A DNA stretch of 64,000 nt from Sphingobacteriales bacterium (GCA_004293485.1 RDYW01000031.1:1-64000), one strand, 5' to 3'; shown: positions 37,723-47,583, counted from the stretch's first letter. Translations and numbers: made by a program. The notes: generated by a model not told the origin, from the sequence alone.

Positions 37723-39522
37723 ATGCTTAAATCAATCTTACATTATACCTTTACTTTTTTAACCCTTATTTTTAGTGTTGCTTTAGGGCAAGCACAAAAC
37801 TATAATGAGCTAGCTAATTTTAATTCCGCAGCACAAAGTACTGTAGTACTAAATAATCAAAATCAAATTATCCCCTTAAAAAACCTACAATTACTAAAAC
37901 TAGCGAGCATACATTTTGGGTCTAAATACGCCATTGTTTTTGATAGTATTTTAAACAAATTTGTACAAGCATCCCGTATCAACGGCAATCAATACCAAAA
38001 AAATAAATTTTTTAACAGCCTCGAAAGCCAAGTTTCAACCTATAATACCGTAATTATTTCGCTCGATAATTCCTCGGTTTTAAACAGTGAAACACTAAAA
38101 TTTATAGCCTTACTTGCCCAGCGTAAGCAAGTAATTATTTCCCTTAGCGGGGATGATAAAAACCTAGCACTATTAGATGGGCTGGACTGCCCCATTATTT
38201 TTTGTAGCCTTGCAACGCCCGAGAGTGCCTCTTTTACAGCCCAATTAATTTTTGGCGGCGTAACTTGTAAAAATCAATTGGCAAGCACTATTTCGAAAAA
38301 ATTTATAAAAGGCATGGGAGCCTATGTTGAAAAATGTAGATTTAAATTTACCCACCCCGAAGATGAAAACATGAACGCTAATAATTTAAACCCTATTGAT
38401 GCCATTGTTGCCGAAGCAATACAAGCAAAAGCCACCCCAGGGGCAGTTGTTTTTGTGGCCAAAAACGGAAAAGTTATTTTTAACAAAGCCTATGGCTACC
38501 ACACGTATAAAAACCTAACGCCCGAAAGTGTAGCTGATATTTTTGATTTGGCATCGGTAAGTAAGCTGGCCACTACAACAGTAGCTATGCGCTTGTACGA
38601 AACAGGAAAACTAAATTTAGATACCGTAATAAGTGCCTACCTGCCCGAAACCATCAATACCAATAAACAAAATATAAAAGTACGCGAACTGTTGCTACAC
38701 CAAGCTGGGCTAGTGCCGTTTATCCCTTTTTACGAACGTTTAAAAATTGGCGATTACTCCCGCAAGCCCTCCGAATATTTTAATGTGCAAGTTGCCGATA
38801 GTTTTTATGTTAGTAAAAATTATTTTAAAAATACCATGTGGCCTGCCATGCTTAATAGCCCCTTAAAAAACCGCGGAACTTACGTTTACAGCGATTTAAG
38901 TATGTATTTTATGCAACAAATTATCGAAAATATATGCCAGCAACCGCTCGAAGATTATTTACAAGCCCAATTTTTTAAACCATTAGGTATGTGCAGTACA
39001 GGTTATTACCCTCGCCAGCAATTTAATAAAGCCCTTATTGTACCTACCGAACAGGATACATATTTTAGAAAAACATTATTGTGGGGTTTTGTACACGACC
39101 AAGGTGCTGCCCTACTAGGTGGCGTAGCTGGCCATGCAGGCCTGTTTTCGAACGCTACCGATTTAGCTATTTTATTTCAAATGATGCTAAACGGAGGCAG
39201 CTACGGTGGCATGCAATATTTAAAGCCCGAAACCATAGCACTTTTTACCAGCAAGCAATCGGCAGTAAGTAGGCGTGGCTTAGGTTTTGATAGATGGGAC
39301 CCTAACCTTACTAAAGAATACCCATCGAAATATGCTAGCAAAAACACCTTTGGCCATACAGGTTACACGGGTACTTGTGTATGGGTAGATGCCGAGCAAA
39401 ATCTGATTTACATTTTTTTATCAAACAGGGTACACCCTAAGGTAAACAATAAAATATCGGACCTTAAAATTAGAACCCGCATTTTAGATACAATTTATAA
39501 AGCAATTTACACATCGAATTAA
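37723..39522 (+). CDS. serine hydrolase (class C beta-lactamase fold) with GH3-C remnant
   Basis: A secreted 599-residue protein with a signal peptide to about residue 25 (ALGQAQ). Residues 30-205 (VVLNNQNQIIPLKNL and onwards) resemble the C-terminal half of GH3 beta-N-acetylglucosaminidases. Residues 225-590 are a beta-lactamase/PBP4* domain with SxxK at 278-281 (ASVSK), YSD in place of YxN, and HTG in FGHTGYTG. Relatives of about 1000 residues carry a full GH3 catalytic domain before this region; here that domain is absent, so only the serine hydrolase should be active. It probably trims cell-wall or D-amino-acid peptides. Confidence 0.8.
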   Translation: MLKSILHYTFTFLTLIFSVALGQAQNYNELANFNSAAQSTVVLNNQNQIIPLKNLQLLKLASIHFGSKYAIVFDSILNKFVQASRINGNQYQKNKFFNSLESQVSTYNTVIISLDNSSVLNSETLKFIALLAQRKQVIISLSGDDKNLALLDGLDCPIIFCSLATPESASFTAQLIFGGVTCKNQLASTISKKFIKGMGAYVEKCRFKFTHPEDENMNANNLNPIDAIVAEAIQAKATPGAVVFVAKNGKVIFNKAYGYHTYKNLTPESVADIFDLASVSKLATTTVAMRLYETGKLNLDTVISAYLPETINTNKQNIKVRELLLHQAGLVPFIPFYERLKIGDYSRKPSEYFNVQVADSFYVSKNYFKNTMWPAMLNSPLKNRGTYVYSDLSMYFMQQIIENICQQPLEDYLQAQFFKPLGMCSTGYYPRQQFNKALIVPTEQDTYFRKTLLWGFVHDQGAALLGGVAGHAGLFSNATDLAILFQMMLNGGSYGGMQYLKPETIALFTSKQSAVSRRGLGFDRWDPNLTKEYPSKYASKNTFGHTGYTGTCVWVDAEQNLIYIFLSNRVHPKVNNKISDLKIRTRILDTIYKAIYTSN

Positions 39523-39583
39523 TTTTTAATCAAAATGTTGGCTCATATTATTACCTTTATGCTTGTTAATTAATGTATAAATT

Positions 39584-40054
39584 ATGAATAAACTATTATC
39601 TATTTTTGCCTTAACCGCTTTTTTTTGTTTTGCCTGCTCGCCAAAAATAAGCCGTACTACCAATACCAAAATTGATGCTTTAACCGTTGAGGGTAAGATT
39701 TTAGAAAAAAACACAAAAATAAATAACCTAAATTTAGACATCGAAAAACTACGCTTAGATATGATAAGCCTTACCCGCGATATTACAAACGCGACTGATA
39801 GTGCAGGTAAATCGGCGGTTAAATCCAAAGAAGCAACCCTAGATATGAAAAATAAAATTGGCGATTTAGGCAAAGCTGCTACCGCCGATATTACCGCCGA
39901 AACAGCTGCTAAAGATGCCCGTAAAGTGTATAAACTAAATAATAAGTTATCAAAAATGCGTGAAAACGAACAAGATATTTTGCTTCAAATCTCAACGTTA
40001 TCAAAAGAGGTGGAGGTGTTAAAAACCGAAAAACGAAACGTACCTAATAATTAA
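39584..40054 (+). CDS. small coiled-coil lipoprotein
   Basis: 156 residues with a lipoprotein signal (FFCFACSPK, Cys at 18), then almost entirely heptad-patterned helix rich in K, D, A and L. No named domain is recognised. It resembles Lpp-like or YfgI-like periplasmic coiled coils only in general character. It stands alone, 61 bp after the serine hydrolase. Confidence 0.65.
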   Translation: MNKLLSIFALTAFFCFACSPKISRTTNTKIDALTVEGKILEKNTKINNLNLDIEKLRLDMISLTRDITNATDSAGKSAVKSKEATLDMKNKIGDLGKAATADITAETAAKDARKVYKLNNKLSKMRENEQDILLQISTLSKEVEVLKTEKRNVPNN

Positions 40055-40204
40055 AACAAATAAGGCTTAAATTTTTGTAGGTTAAATTAAGCCCTTTGTT
40101 ATTAATTTCCTAAAAAAATTAATAACTAAATACTTGTGTATAGGCTATTTTATAATTGAAGTATAGTAGATATACAGGTTGCTAAAAAAATGCGGGTAAA
40201 AAAA

Positions 40205-40630
40205 TTATTTTGTATTGTACCTGCCCACTGCTTTTTTCATTTTACTTACCGATAATGAAGATAATGGCAACGAAACCCCTATTAATGCAGCCCCACTAAC
40301 AACAAGAGGTACATTAAAATCGGCTTGACTTAAATAACTATTAAGGCCAAAACCCACACAAATACCTCCTACAACGGCTGTAATACGGCTTATAAGTTTT
40401 GCATTTTGGGCTTGCTTTAATAAAACAGTATTTTGGTTATCTATGTTTAGCATTGTACGTATTTTACGAATATCTACATTATTACTGCCTCCATAACTGT
40501 ATTTAACGCCTTTCCAGATATTGCCATGTAGGGTAATAGGTTTGTTTAAAGAAATTTTAGTGCTATCGGTTTGGGCTTTACAAAGCAAAAAAGAGCCTAT
40601 AAATAAGATTACAAAAACAAATTTTTTCAT
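40205..40630 (-). CDS. hypothetical exported protein with two C-terminal helices
   Basis: 141 residues with a clear signal peptide (VFVILFIGSFLLCKAQ). A short polar middle has YSYGGSNNVDIRKIRTML, and two hydrophobic helices span about 80-100 and 108-127. I do not recognise the family. The early part LNKPITLHGNIWKGVKYSYGG looks like a conserved lineage motif. It is a single gene. Confidence 0.6.
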   Translation of the reverse strand: MKKFVFVILFIGSFLLCKAQTDSTKISLNKPITLHGNIWKGVKYSYGGSNNVDIRKIRTMLNIDNQNTVLLKQAQNAKLISRITAVVGGICVGFGLNSYLSQADFNVPLVVSGAALIGVSLPLSSLSVSKMKKAVGRYNTK

Positions 40631-40762
40631 TATAAATAGTTTAAAAATGGTAATAAATACTAAATAATACTGAGTGGAAATGTAGCTATTTTTTTATCAA
40701 TAATAGCACTAAAATTTTTGATGTAATTTAAGAATGCGAAACCATTATATGAACGTTTAAAT

Positions 40763-40812
40763 TTATTTTTTTAAATGCTCTTGGTTAAAGCCATGAACAT
40801 TTAAAAAAATAA
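40763..40812. repeat. perfect 15-bp inverted repeat
   Basis: TTATTTTTTTAAATG (40763-40777) and CATTTAAAAAAATAA (40798-40812) are exact reverse complements around a 20-base loop. It lies downstream of the T9SS cargo/PID-CTERM operon on minus and could end its transcription, though no separate T tract follows. Confidence 0.6.
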
Positions 40813-40869
40813 GAATAATAAAGGGGTGATAATTTTCAGAATTTTAAATAAAAAAAATCATATTTGGTT

Positions 40870-41130
40870 TTATAGCTTTGATGAGCTAGTTGCCTTAGTT
40901 TTATTTTTTCTTAAAATAAAATAAGTAAAACCTATAGATAATGCCATTAGAACGTATAAGCTATCATCGATAGGTAAATCAATGTCGTTACAGTCTATAA
41001 GCTCAAAAGGATCAAGAGGATTTGGGCAAAGCCCAGGGTCGGGGTCGGCGTATATTTTATTGGTTGCACCAATAAATAAAAGAAAAGTAATAAATAATAT
41101 TTTAATAGTTTTTTTTAAACGATTGTACAT
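40870..41130 (-). CDS. small PID-CTERM-like membrane protein
   Basis: 86 residues: a basic signal peptide (ILFITFLLFIGATNKIYA), a short D/P-rich mature part with two cysteines (GLCPNPLDPFELIDCND), then LPIDDS, a hydrophobic helix and a basic tail (LRKNKTK). PID + helix + basic residues is the layout of the PID-CTERM putative sorting signal I recall from Bacteroidota. It begins 13 bp after the stop of the 1443-residue type IX cargo gene and is surely co-transcribed with it. Function unknown. Confidence 0.6.
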   Translation of the reverse strand: MYNRLKKTIKILFITFLLFIGATNKIYADPDPGLCPNPLDPFELIDCNDIDLPIDDSLYVLMALSIGFTYFILRKNKTKATSSSKL

Positions 41131-41143
41131 TGTTGATTATATT

Positions 41144-44100
41144 TTATTCTTTGATAAATTTACCTGTATAAATAATTCTGTTGGTTATAAAATCCCTTAT
41201 TTTAAGGAGGTAAATACCAGTTGATAAATCCGAAACATCTCTTGAGACATCGCTTTGATTAACGTTTTCGTAGCTTTTTACAAGCTTACCATTCATATCA
41301 TAAATCTGAATGTTTTTAGCATTAGCGGCTAATGTCCGGATGGCAATATTAATTACATTTTTAACAGCAGTAGGGTAAATGCTAACCAAATTTGATGGTT
41401 CTAAATCATAATTTACATATATAGCATCGGTATAAGTATAATTTCTATCAGTACTTACAACTTTTAATCTATAATAATTTAAGCCTTTAAATGGGTTAGC
41501 ATCTAAATGCGAATAATTTAACAACATACTACTGTTGCCACTAAGTTTTAATCTTTTTAATGATGTAAAATTTATTCCATCTAACGATTTTTCAATAATA
41601 CAACTATCGGCATTGGCTTCTAGGGCAGATGACCACGAAATTAAGTTTCCAGAGTTTAGTTTCTTTACTTTAAAGTCGGTAGTTATCATCGCTCTTTGCT
41701 TCATTAACAAAACAAACCTATTATTACCAAAAGTAGCCTTATTGTTTTTATCAATAGTAAAGTTGTATTTGTTATTGGCGGTATCTATTCTAGTAAATGT
41801 TTTTAAATAATTATCTTTTAAAACCAGCTCTTTGCTAGGCACTATATCTTTAATTTCGTTGAAATTTAATTTAAGTTTATCGTTGCTTGTTATCGAAGCT
41901 ACTGCTATTTTAATTTCTTCAACTCTATCTAAATTGGGCATAAAATTTATACACACATTTTTATTATCGGCGGTTAAGGTACTGGTACCCAATACGCTGT
42001 TAGCATTATAAGGAGCATCGTAGCCCATATAGTTTGCATCGTTTTTATCACCAAATACGGTTGTGGCTTGTTCGTAATTAAGCGTATCTTGTATAAAGTA
42101 ACGCAAAACTTTATCGGTGTTTGCAGGTATGTTATTTATATTTGCTAAAGCTAAGGATGCGTTGCGTGTGCTTAATAATCTTACAGGGTATACACCTGCC
42201 GATTTATGCGACTCTCTGAAAGTAACGCTGCCAGCAGCATTTATTCTAACATAAAAACCTTGTCCTGGTTGTATATTTCTTAAATCATCAGGTATATTGC
42301 TCGAGCCAAATACTGCAAGTGGGTTGGTAGTATTATTATTATAACCACCACTGTGCACAGCATATCCATCTCTGGTTTTTTTAACAACGCATAAATAATC
42401 ATCTACTATGGGGTTATCGGCCCTAAATGCTGCAAAATTTAAAGTAGATGGATAAGGATTGCCTAACAAATGAAAGCCTGCATACGCATCGGTACCTGCA
42501 TTGGTTCGGGTAAGCCCAGCGTAAGTAATGTTTCCTTTATTAATATTTCCTATGTAGGTTGCAGTCCAATCTTCAACGGGTGCAAATACTTCTCCTGGCG
42601 CATCGTTGGTTTTACTGGGCGCTGGGCTAGCTGTGGCACTGTTGCTTTTGTTACCACGATAAAAAAAGAAATATCCACGCCCAATAGTTGCAGCTTCGTT
42701 AATATTTTTTATTGTAGCATAAGATGTTGTAGGCGTACCAATTTCTACATATCTAAGTAGTGTAGTAGCAAAAGGTGCTTTTACCCCTCCTTCATCAAAA
42801 CCATTAGCTACACCACCCGGGCCAGTAATTACAAACCTATCTCTCATTTTTCTAAAAAAATTATTAGGGAAAGCTACCTCTTGTATTGGGCTTGAAATCA
42901 TTCTTGTGCCTCTATAATTTAGATAAAAGCCACCTGTAAAAAACGACTGTACATTTACATCGCCAGTAATATTTGATGAACCTGCCGTAATTACACCAAT
43001 ACTTGAGCTTGTTGTTGCGGTACTTAGCATAACCAAGTTGCCGTTACTTGCAATAGTGCCGGCAATAGGGTTTACAGTATTGGTAATTTGTACCTCGTTA
43101 CCCAAGGTAACACTACCTGTACCACGGTTAATAGTAAGGTTATTTAACCTGTTAGTGGTGCCTAAGCTAAGGGGCACAAAATCAGCAGGGCCAGTGCCAT
43201 AGCTTTTGCCTGGGGTAGTTTGGTCGAAAAATAAAGTACCCATATTGCCCTCTAAACCACCAATAAAAATATCGGTTGCACCGTTGGCTCTAAGCGAGTT
43301 AGCGTTGCTCCCTGTAAATGTGCCGTTTAAAGTCATCACTTGCGGCGTACCGATAATAAATTTACCGTTGGTAAGTGTGCAAGCACCATTTACGGTAAAA
43401 GCTTGTTGGCCAGTAACATTCGAGGTGTTATCTATGGTAAGGTTGCGAACGGTAAGTAAATCAGGGTCGGTAGTAAATACGCCTGTGTTTTGCGCAGCTG
43501 CCCCGTTGTAGTGTAAGTTAGCGTCGGAGCTAAAATAACGTTGCCCTGTTTGTATACTGCCAGTAGCTCCGCTAGAGTTTATACCTGCTAAATTAGCCGT
43601 ACGAACTGTACCACCAAAATTGAGCGAAAATAAGCCTCCCGGCCCTGGGCTGCTTATTATCTTTGTGGCATCAAAAACCAATGTACCTTCATCATCTACC
43701 TCAAAAGATTCGGCACCATTATTAAGTTCGAAATTATTGGTTAGCGTACTTACACTTGGGTAAACTACATGAAAGCTTACTTCGGTATTGCTGCTACCAG
43801 CTGTAGTGTTAAAAATATTTTGCGTATTGCCATTAAAGTTTATTTGGCCAAACGAACCACTAGTACTAGGGTTTGAAGATTTTATGATGCCATTGGTTTT
43901 TGTAAAATTACCGCCTACATTAAGTTTAACCGATTTATCGTCGATGTTGTCGGCACTCGAAAAATCTAATATACCATCGGTAAAAATTAAATTACCTGTA
44001 ACGGTATGGCTATGCGTTGCACCTGGCCCTAAACTGGTATTATTTAACCTAAGCGTACCGTTTGTATTAGGAAGTGTAGCCGGAGCAGGATATGCTGCCG

Positions 44101-45475
44101 CAGATGAAGGCGAACCTGGCGCAGCTTGACCTATAATTAGGTCACCTGCTGTAATGCTGGCGGCAGGGTTAAAAGAAAAAATACCCCCATTGCCTGCTGT
44201 GGCATCTTGCGGATTCCAAACATATATTTCACCAGCAGTAACATTTTCGTTAAAAAAAGCTGTACCAACATCTTTGTCGAGGCATAAATATCCTAACGTA
44301 TTTATGGTGCCATAATTATGCGTACCATCTGTACCGCTTATGTGTATTCGTGAGCCTAATACACCCGTTAATTCACCTCCAGCACTTGTAACTAAATCTT
44401 TAAATAAATCTATACGGCACCCGTTGTTAATATTTACCCTACCCGAACCTGTAATTTCTAAAGTACAAAACATTTTACACTGAGGGGTGCTCCAAGTACC
44501 ATATGGGGCTGGTAAGGGGTTAACTTGCACCGGTATTACATTATCAATATTTATAATGGCGTTATCGGCTACCCTTATAGTAAGCGGGCTGCCAGGAATA
44601 GAGTAATTATCTGTCTTAAAATTATCATTTATAGATGAGCGGGTACGTGGAGAAGTGGTAAAATCTTTGAACTCTAATACTGCACTTGGCCCAAAAGTTG
44701 GGTTACCCGAGCTGTAGGCATCACCTTGTATTGAAAATATTCCATTTACGGTAGGCGTACTGCCAAAACTTTTTAATCCAGCGTTAGAAAATGTAAGATT
44801 TGCATAAGTAAAATTGGTTGGCACCATGCCACTTTGATTACCCTGACCGTTTATATTAATTACATTACCCGGATTAACCGCATAGGTTGGGCTTCCGCTT
44901 GCTGAAATAACAAACGTACTTGATATACCTATGGTACCTGCTGGTAGGGTAATGGTAGCGCCTGCTCTGTTGCCAGAAATAGTTAAATCGCCATAATTTA
45001 CTGCTGGTATGGTTATATTGCCAGTACCTGCAAAATCTACCTTGCTTTGTCGCAAAAAAGTAGTACTTAATGTACCTAAATTGGGTATGGTATTGCTTTG
45101 TATGGTTAAGGCGTGGTTTATAAATAATCCTTTACCTTCACTAATATTTACAGTTGCATTAACTATTGAACCTGCTGAAGTGATGGTTAAATGAGTAAAA
45201 GTCCAGGTAGCTGGGGTGTTGTTTCCTATTTGTACAATGGTGTTGGTGCCTAATGTCCAAGTTGTAGCAAGCGAAAGTGTGAGATCAGCGGTTACCGATG
45301 AGATAATAAAAGTGTCGGCTCCTGTAAAATTTGCAGGTGCGGTACCTGTACCCGTTTCTAAGTCATCCCAACTTGATAACACATCTAAATTCCCTGAACC
45401 ATTAAAATAATAAGTGGCCGAAAACCCTTTGCTGCTTAGTATTACCAAAAAGATAAAAAGTAAAATTTTTTTCAT
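41144..45475 (-). CDS. large secreted protein with type IX (type A) sorting domain
   Basis: 1443 residues with a signal peptide (FLVILSSKGFSA). Residues 20-900 are a long run of Gly/Thr/Asn-rich beta strands with recurring phrases such as LTI-x-G/N and FNGNTQNIF, suggesting a right-handed beta-helix or adhesin-like passenger. A middle part (near 880-1130) shows the FFRKMRDRFVITGPGGVANGFDEGG phrase common in T9SS cargo of this group. A fibronectin-like segment precedes the C-terminal sorting domain (VSIYPTAVKNVINIAI...QIYDMNGKLVKSY...GIYLLKI). It should be exported by the system that includes PorW. Function is probably surface adhesion or coating, inferred. Confidence 0.85.
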   Translation of the reverse strand: MKKILLFIFLVILSSKGFSATYYFNGSGNLDVLSSWDDLETGTGTAPANFTGADTFIISSVTADLTLSLATTWTLGTNTIVQIGNNTPATWTFTHLTITSAGSIVNATVNISEGKGLFINHALTIQSNTIPNLGTLSTTFLRQSKVDFAGTGNITIPAVNYGDLTISGNRAGATITLPAGTIGISSTFVISASGSPTYAVNPGNVININGQGNQSGMVPTNFTYANLTFSNAGLKSFGSTPTVNGIFSIQGDAYSSGNPTFGPSAVLEFKDFTTSPRTRSSINDNFKTDNYSIPGSPLTIRVADNAIINIDNVIPVQVNPLPAPYGTWSTPQCKMFCTLEITGSGRVNINNGCRIDLFKDLVTSAGGELTGVLGSRIHISGTDGTHNYGTINTLGYLCLDKDVGTAFFNENVTAGEIYVWNPQDATAGNGGIFSFNPAASITAGDLIIGQAAPGSPSSAAAYPAPATLPNTNGTLRLNNTSLGPGATHSHTVTGNLIFTDGILDFSSADNIDDKSVKLNVGGNFTKTNGIIKSSNPSTSGSFGQINFNGNTQNIFNTTAGSSNTEVSFHVVYPSVSTLTNNFELNNGAESFEVDDEGTLVFDATKIISSPGPGGLFSLNFGGTVRTANLAGINSSGATGSIQTGQRYFSSDANLHYNGAAAQNTGVFTTDPDLLTVRNLTIDNTSNVTGQQAFTVNGACTLTNGKFIIGTPQVMTLNGTFTGSNANSLRANGATDIFIGGLEGNMGTLFFDQTTPGKSYGTGPADFVPLSLGTTNRLNNLTINRGTGSVTLGNEVQITNTVNPIAGTIASNGNLVMLSTATTSSSIGVITAGSSNITGDVNVQSFFTGGFYLNYRGTRMISSPIQEVAFPNNFFRKMRDRFVITGPGGVANGFDEGGVKAPFATTLLRYVEIGTPTTSYATIKNINEAATIGRGYFFFYRGNKSNSATASPAPSKTNDAPGEVFAPVEDWTATYIGNINKGNITYAGLTRTNAGTDAYAGFHLLGNPYPSTLNFAAFRADNPIVDDYLCVVKKTRDGYAVHSGGYNNNTTNPLAVFGSSNIPDDLRNIQPGQGFYVRINAAGSVTFRESHKSAGVYPVRLLSTRNASLALANINNIPANTDKVLRYFIQDTLNYEQATTVFGDKNDANYMGYDAPYNANSVLGTSTLTADNKNVCINFMPNLDRVEEIKIAVASITSNDKLKLNFNEIKDIVPSKELVLKDNYLKTFTRIDTANNKYNFTIDKNNKATFGNNRFVLLMKQRAMITTDFKVKKLNSGNLISWSSALEANADSCIIEKSLDGINFTSLKRLKLSGNSSMLLNYSHLDANPFKGLNYYRLKVVSTDRNYTYTDAIYVNYDLEPSNLVSIYPTAVKNVINIAIRTLAANAKNIQIYDMNGKLVKSYENVNQSDVSRDVSDLSTGIYLLKIRDFITNRIIYTGKFIKE

Positions 45476-45485
45476 ATCTATATAA

Positions 45486-45710
45486 TTAAGAAAGGTGTAA
45501 TAATTGGTATGTAAATGGGATATTGGTAAAATCGAAAACTTTTATAAACAACTTATTACCTGAACTGTAATTTACAATTTTTGAATGTATTGAGTTTGGA
45601 TACAACACTAATGCCAGGTTTTTTACATTTGAAAATTTAAAACCAAAACATAACAATTTGCTTTTGCAAAAAGCAAATACACATGAACAAAGGAATAATC
45701 CTTTTAGCAT
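45486..45710 (-). pseudogene. possible remnant of a type IX sorting-domain protein
   Basis: The 74-codon ORF contains ALVLYPNSIHSKIVNY followed by KLFIKVFDFTN. This resembles the LYPNP...IxVFDxTG core of type A sorting domains, but the terminal GxYxxxI part is missing and the N-terminus is Cys/Phe-rich nonsense. It lies 10 bp upstream of the intact cargo gene on the same strand. It may be the decayed end of an earlier tandem cargo gene, or chance. Confidence 0.35.
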
Positions 45711-46031
45711 AAGTTTAAAATTATTGGTTTAGTTATTGGTTTAATATTGCGCCTACAAAGCAATTGTTGTAGCGTAATTGTTACAAATATATTTAATTAA
45801 AATGTAAGTTTAAACTCCGATGTATATATTTTAAAAAAAAACTATTAAACAAAGTGTTTTTGGGCTTTTTTAGGAGTTTGAATTTTCCACAAAATGTTTA
45901 TAACATTTAATGGCGGCGTAAATTTAGGGTTATTATTGTTATTTTTAAAATGAATATACTTTTTTTTAGCTATTAAATTATCAAAATAAGCAAAACAAAA
46001 AACTATTATTTTGATTTAATTCGTAAAATAT
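45711..46031. other. gap upstream of crtI
   Basis: No gene is seen. There is a 12-bp tandem direct repeat, TTATTGGTTTAG/TTATTGGTTTAA, at 45723-45746 and two copies of AATTGTT nearby, possible regulator sites. The last 70 bases are very A/T-rich and end with TATTTTG 17 bp before the crtI ATG, one base short of the TAnnTTTG consensus. Confidence 0.35.
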
Positions 46032-47513
46032 ATGGAGCACAAAAATATACACATTATAGGCTCGGGTTTTGCTGGGTTAACCGCCGCAGCCTTATTAGCC
46101 AAAAAAGGTTACAATGTTACAATACTCGAAAAAAACAAGCAACCTGGTGGTCGGGCCGGAGTATGGCAAAGCAATGGTTTTACCTTTGACATGGGGCCTA
46201 GTTGGTACTGGATGCCCGATGTTTTCGAAAATTATTTCGCCTTGTTTGGTAAAAAACCTAGCGATTATTACCAACTAAAAAGGCTAGATCCTGCCTATCG
46301 CCTTTATTTTGATGGAAACGAAATAATGGATATACCCGCCAATATGCAGCAACTTGAGGCCTTATTTGAAAGCTACGAAGCAGGAAGCACAGCAGCGTTA
46401 AGAAAATTTATGGCCCAAGCGGCCTATAAATACAAAACGGCTATGAGCGATTATGTTTTTAGGCCTTCGCATAGTATTACCGAATTTTTGGATGTTAAAT
46501 TGATATTGCAAAGCTTGCGTATTCACATGTTAAAGCCAATGAGTAAACATGTAAAATCGTATTTTAAAAATCCCAAACTTATAAAACTATTAGAATTTCC
46601 GGTATTGTTTTTAGGGGCAACCGCCCAAAAAATACCTGCCATGTACAGCCTTATGAACTATGCCGACCTTGCCCTTGGCACTTGGTACCCTATGGGTGGC
46701 ATGAACAAAATTGTGCAAGCTATGGTTAAAGTTGCCGAAGAAAACGGCGTGAAAACTTTACTAAACACCGAGGTATTAAACATTAAAATTGAAAATGGCA
46801 AAGCCGTAGAACTTATTACCAACAAAGGAAATTATACAACCGACTTTGTGGTGGCTGCTGCCGATTACCAACACATAGACCAAAAATTATTAACCAAACC
46901 GTATCAAAATTACAGCCCACACTATTGGCAAAGCCGTACCATGTCGCCTTCTAGTTTATTATTTTATGTTGGCTTAAACCAAAAAGTTAATCACATAAAA
47001 CACCATAACCTGTTTTTTGATGAAGATTTAGACCAACACGCCAAAGAAATTTATGATAACCCACAATGGCCTAGTAAACCCCTTTTTTATGTTTGCGCTT
47101 CATCGCTTAGCGATACAACGGTAGCCCCCCCAAATACGGAAAACTTATTTTTTTTAATTCCATTAGCACCAGGCCTTAGCGATACCCCCGAGCTAAGAGA
47201 AAAATATTACCACTTAATAATGGATAGGTTTGAGCGCATAACTGGCAATATTATCCGTGGCAACGAAATAGTTAAACGTAGCTTTGCCATGAACGATTTT
47301 GAAACCGAATACCATTCGTACAAAGGGAATGCTTACGGTTTAGCAAATACTTTGACTCAAACCGCATTTTTAAAACCCAGTATGCGTAATAAAAAAGTGG
47401 CCAACCTATTGTATTCAGGGCAATTAACAGTACCTGGGCCAGGGGTGCCGCCAGCAATTATATCGGGGCAGGTAGTGGCTACCGAAGCAAGTAAATATTT
47501 ACAAAAAATGTGA
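46032..47513 (+). CDS. crtI: phytoene desaturase (CrtI family)
   Basis: An FAD-dependent carotenoid desaturase of 493 residues that turns phytoene into lycopene/neurosporene. The dinucleotide site is IIGSGFAGLTAAALLAKKGY, followed by GGRAGVW and FDMGPSWYWMPDVF. The C-terminal carotenoid-oxidoreductase signature is NLLYSGQLTVPGPGVPPAIISGQ. It is full length and typical of Bacteroidota CrtI. Unusually it stands alone: no crtB, crtY or CarH/MerR regulator is adjacent. Confidence 0.93.
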   Translation: MEHKNIHIIGSGFAGLTAAALLAKKGYNVTILEKNKQPGGRAGVWQSNGFTFDMGPSWYWMPDVFENYFALFGKKPSDYYQLKRLDPAYRLYFDGNEIMDIPANMQQLEALFESYEAGSTAALRKFMAQAAYKYKTAMSDYVFRPSHSITEFLDVKLILQSLRIHMLKPMSKHVKSYFKNPKLIKLLEFPVLFLGATAQKIPAMYSLMNYADLALGTWYPMGGMNKIVQAMVKVAEENGVKTLLNTEVLNIKIENGKAVELITNKGNYTTDFVVAAADYQHIDQKLLTKPYQNYSPHYWQSRTMSPSSLLFYVGLNQKVNHIKHHNLFFDEDLDQHAKEIYDNPQWPSKPLFYVCASSLSDTTVAPPNTENLFFLIPLAPGLSDTPELREKYYHLIMDRFERITGNIIRGNEIVKRSFAMNDFETEYHSYKGNAYGLANTLTQTAFLKPSMRNKKVANLLYSGQLTVPGPGVPPAIISGQVVATEASKYLQKM

Positions 47514-47583
47514 AAAAATGGACTTAATGGCTAAAATTATTAATTAGTAGTAAAATGTTAGCTTACATTTATGAGTAATAAAA

